Shown here piece by piece: positions 6,484 to 7,006 of a DNA stretch of 7,006 bases. The position numbers and the translations under genes are program-made. This DNA is from Phototrophicales bacterium (GTDB taxonomy: Bacteria; Chloroflexota; Anaerolineae; Aggregatilineales; Phototrophicaceae), in assembly GCA_002794515.1 (NCBI GenBank), contig PGTJ01000130.1, positions 1 through 7,006 of the forward strand, in the 5' to 3' direction. Below the pieces are notes generated by a model. The model did not search any database. It was not told the DNA's origin and saw only the letters and a program-made list of their open reading frames with translations. Position 1 is the stretch's first letter; each line of letters starts with the position of its first letter.

Positions 6484-7006
6484 ATGCAACGAAAAATATT
6501 TGTATGGTGCATCTTTTTAACCCTTTTATTGGGGATAACCATTCCTGCCTCTGCTCAAAGTCGGTCTGTATTATATGAAGAATGGAATGTCGATATTTTT
6601 GATGTCAACACAACCAATAATTCGTTTTATGTGCGAGAGACGCTCAAGGTGCGTTTTTCTGGTACATTCCGATTTGGGTCACGGGTAGTCGCGCTGAATA
6701 ACCTCGATCGAATCAGTAATGTTCGTGTTGTCGAAGCAGGTACACCGTTAACCCCAAGTTGTATTGGAGAAATACCAGGGACATATTGTGTCTCGAATGT
6801 TCAAGAGGGTGTTTCGATAGTCTATTATTTTACACGCACGATTACCAACGCCTCGCAAGTTTTTCAGATTGAATATCAAGTTGATGGGGCAATTCGGGTT
6901 TATGATGGTGGCGACCAAATTTCGTGGCGGGCTATCCCCGAAGAAAAATTTGGTTTTCCTGTGAGTAGTAGCACAGTGACAGTGCGCTTGCCACCAGGGT
7001 ATGCCC
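6484..7006 (+). CDS. DUF2207 family secreted/membrane protein, N-terminal part (cut by window end)
   Basis: The frame is open from the ATG at 6484 to the window end (174 codons plus one base) with no stop. A signal peptide is clear: MQRK, a hydrophobic stretch (5-20), then PASA with likely cleavage after A24. The mature part is beta-rich and follows the DUF2207 N-terminal pattern: EEWNVDIFDV (32-41), SFYVRETLKVRFSGTFRFGSR (47-67), YQVDGAIRVYDGGDQISWRAIP (131-152) and VSSSTVTVRLPPGY (160-173). C93 and C102 could form a disulfide. Known DUF2207 proteins continue with transmembrane helices and often a Gly-rich C-terminus, which would lie beyond this window. Their function is unknown. The AAGGA ribosome binding site (6468-6472) sits 11 nt from the ATG, slightly far. 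The gene diverges from the LysM protein gene across 190 bp. Confidence 0.85.
   Translation, partial: MQRKIFVWCIFLTLLLGITIPASAQSRSVLYEEWNVDIFDVNTTNNSFYVRETLKVRFSGTFRFGSRVVALNNLDRISNVRVVEAGTPLTPSCIGEIPGTYCVSNVQEGVSIVYYFTRTITNASQVFQIEYQVDGAIRVYDGGDQISWRAIPEEKFGFPVSSSTVTVRLPPGYA

Overview
This window reads as bacterial chromosomal DNA of moderate GC content. It carries four complete genes and the start of a fifth. The most likely source is a member of the Chloroflexota (Anaerolineae-like). The reasons are transmembrane PknB-type kinases with ConA-like extracellular domains, secreted LysM-(Pro/Thr linker)-glycosidase proteins and DUF2207 proteins occurring together in a mid-GC genome. This assignment is an inference from gene content, not a measured phylogeny.

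Layout. (1) 89-1240 (+): an HD-domain dNTP triphosphohydrolase of the dGTPase family. (2) 1307-2674 (+): a Ser/Thr kinase with a Pro/Gln-rich linker and a C-terminal membrane anchor. Its catalytic loop reads HAD instead of HRD. A near-consensus promoter at the end of the dGTPase gene probably drives it. (3) 2645-4432 (-): a second, canonical RD-type Ser/Thr kinase with one central transmembrane helix and an extracytoplasmic domain that looks ConA-like/DUF1080-like. The two kinase genes converge and overlap by 30 bp. (4) 4568-6292 (-): a secreted protein with two LysM modules and a clan GH-A-like TIM barrel, ending at a textbook intrinsic terminator (4511-4542) that separates it from kinase 2. 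(5) 6484-7006 (+): the N-terminal part of a DUF2207 secreted/membrane protein, divergent from gene 4 and cut by the window end.

How the parts may work together. The dGTPase is a nucleotide-pool enzyme and probably unrelated to the rest. The other four products all face or anchor in the cell envelope. A plausible but unproven reading is a small envelope-signalling neighbourhood: kinase 2 senses an external ligand through its ConA-like domain, kinase 1 is a membrane-tethered cytoplasmic partner without the usual activation-loop control, and the LysM protein binds cell-wall glycan outside. The LysM protein's barrel has Lys where the GH-A nucleophile Glu is expected, so it may be a binding protein and not a hydrolase.

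No tRNA, rRNA, CRISPR array, insertion sequence or prophage feature was seen. No gene-free stretch exceeds 300 bases; the largest gaps are 134 bp (4433-4567) and 190 bp (6293-6483).
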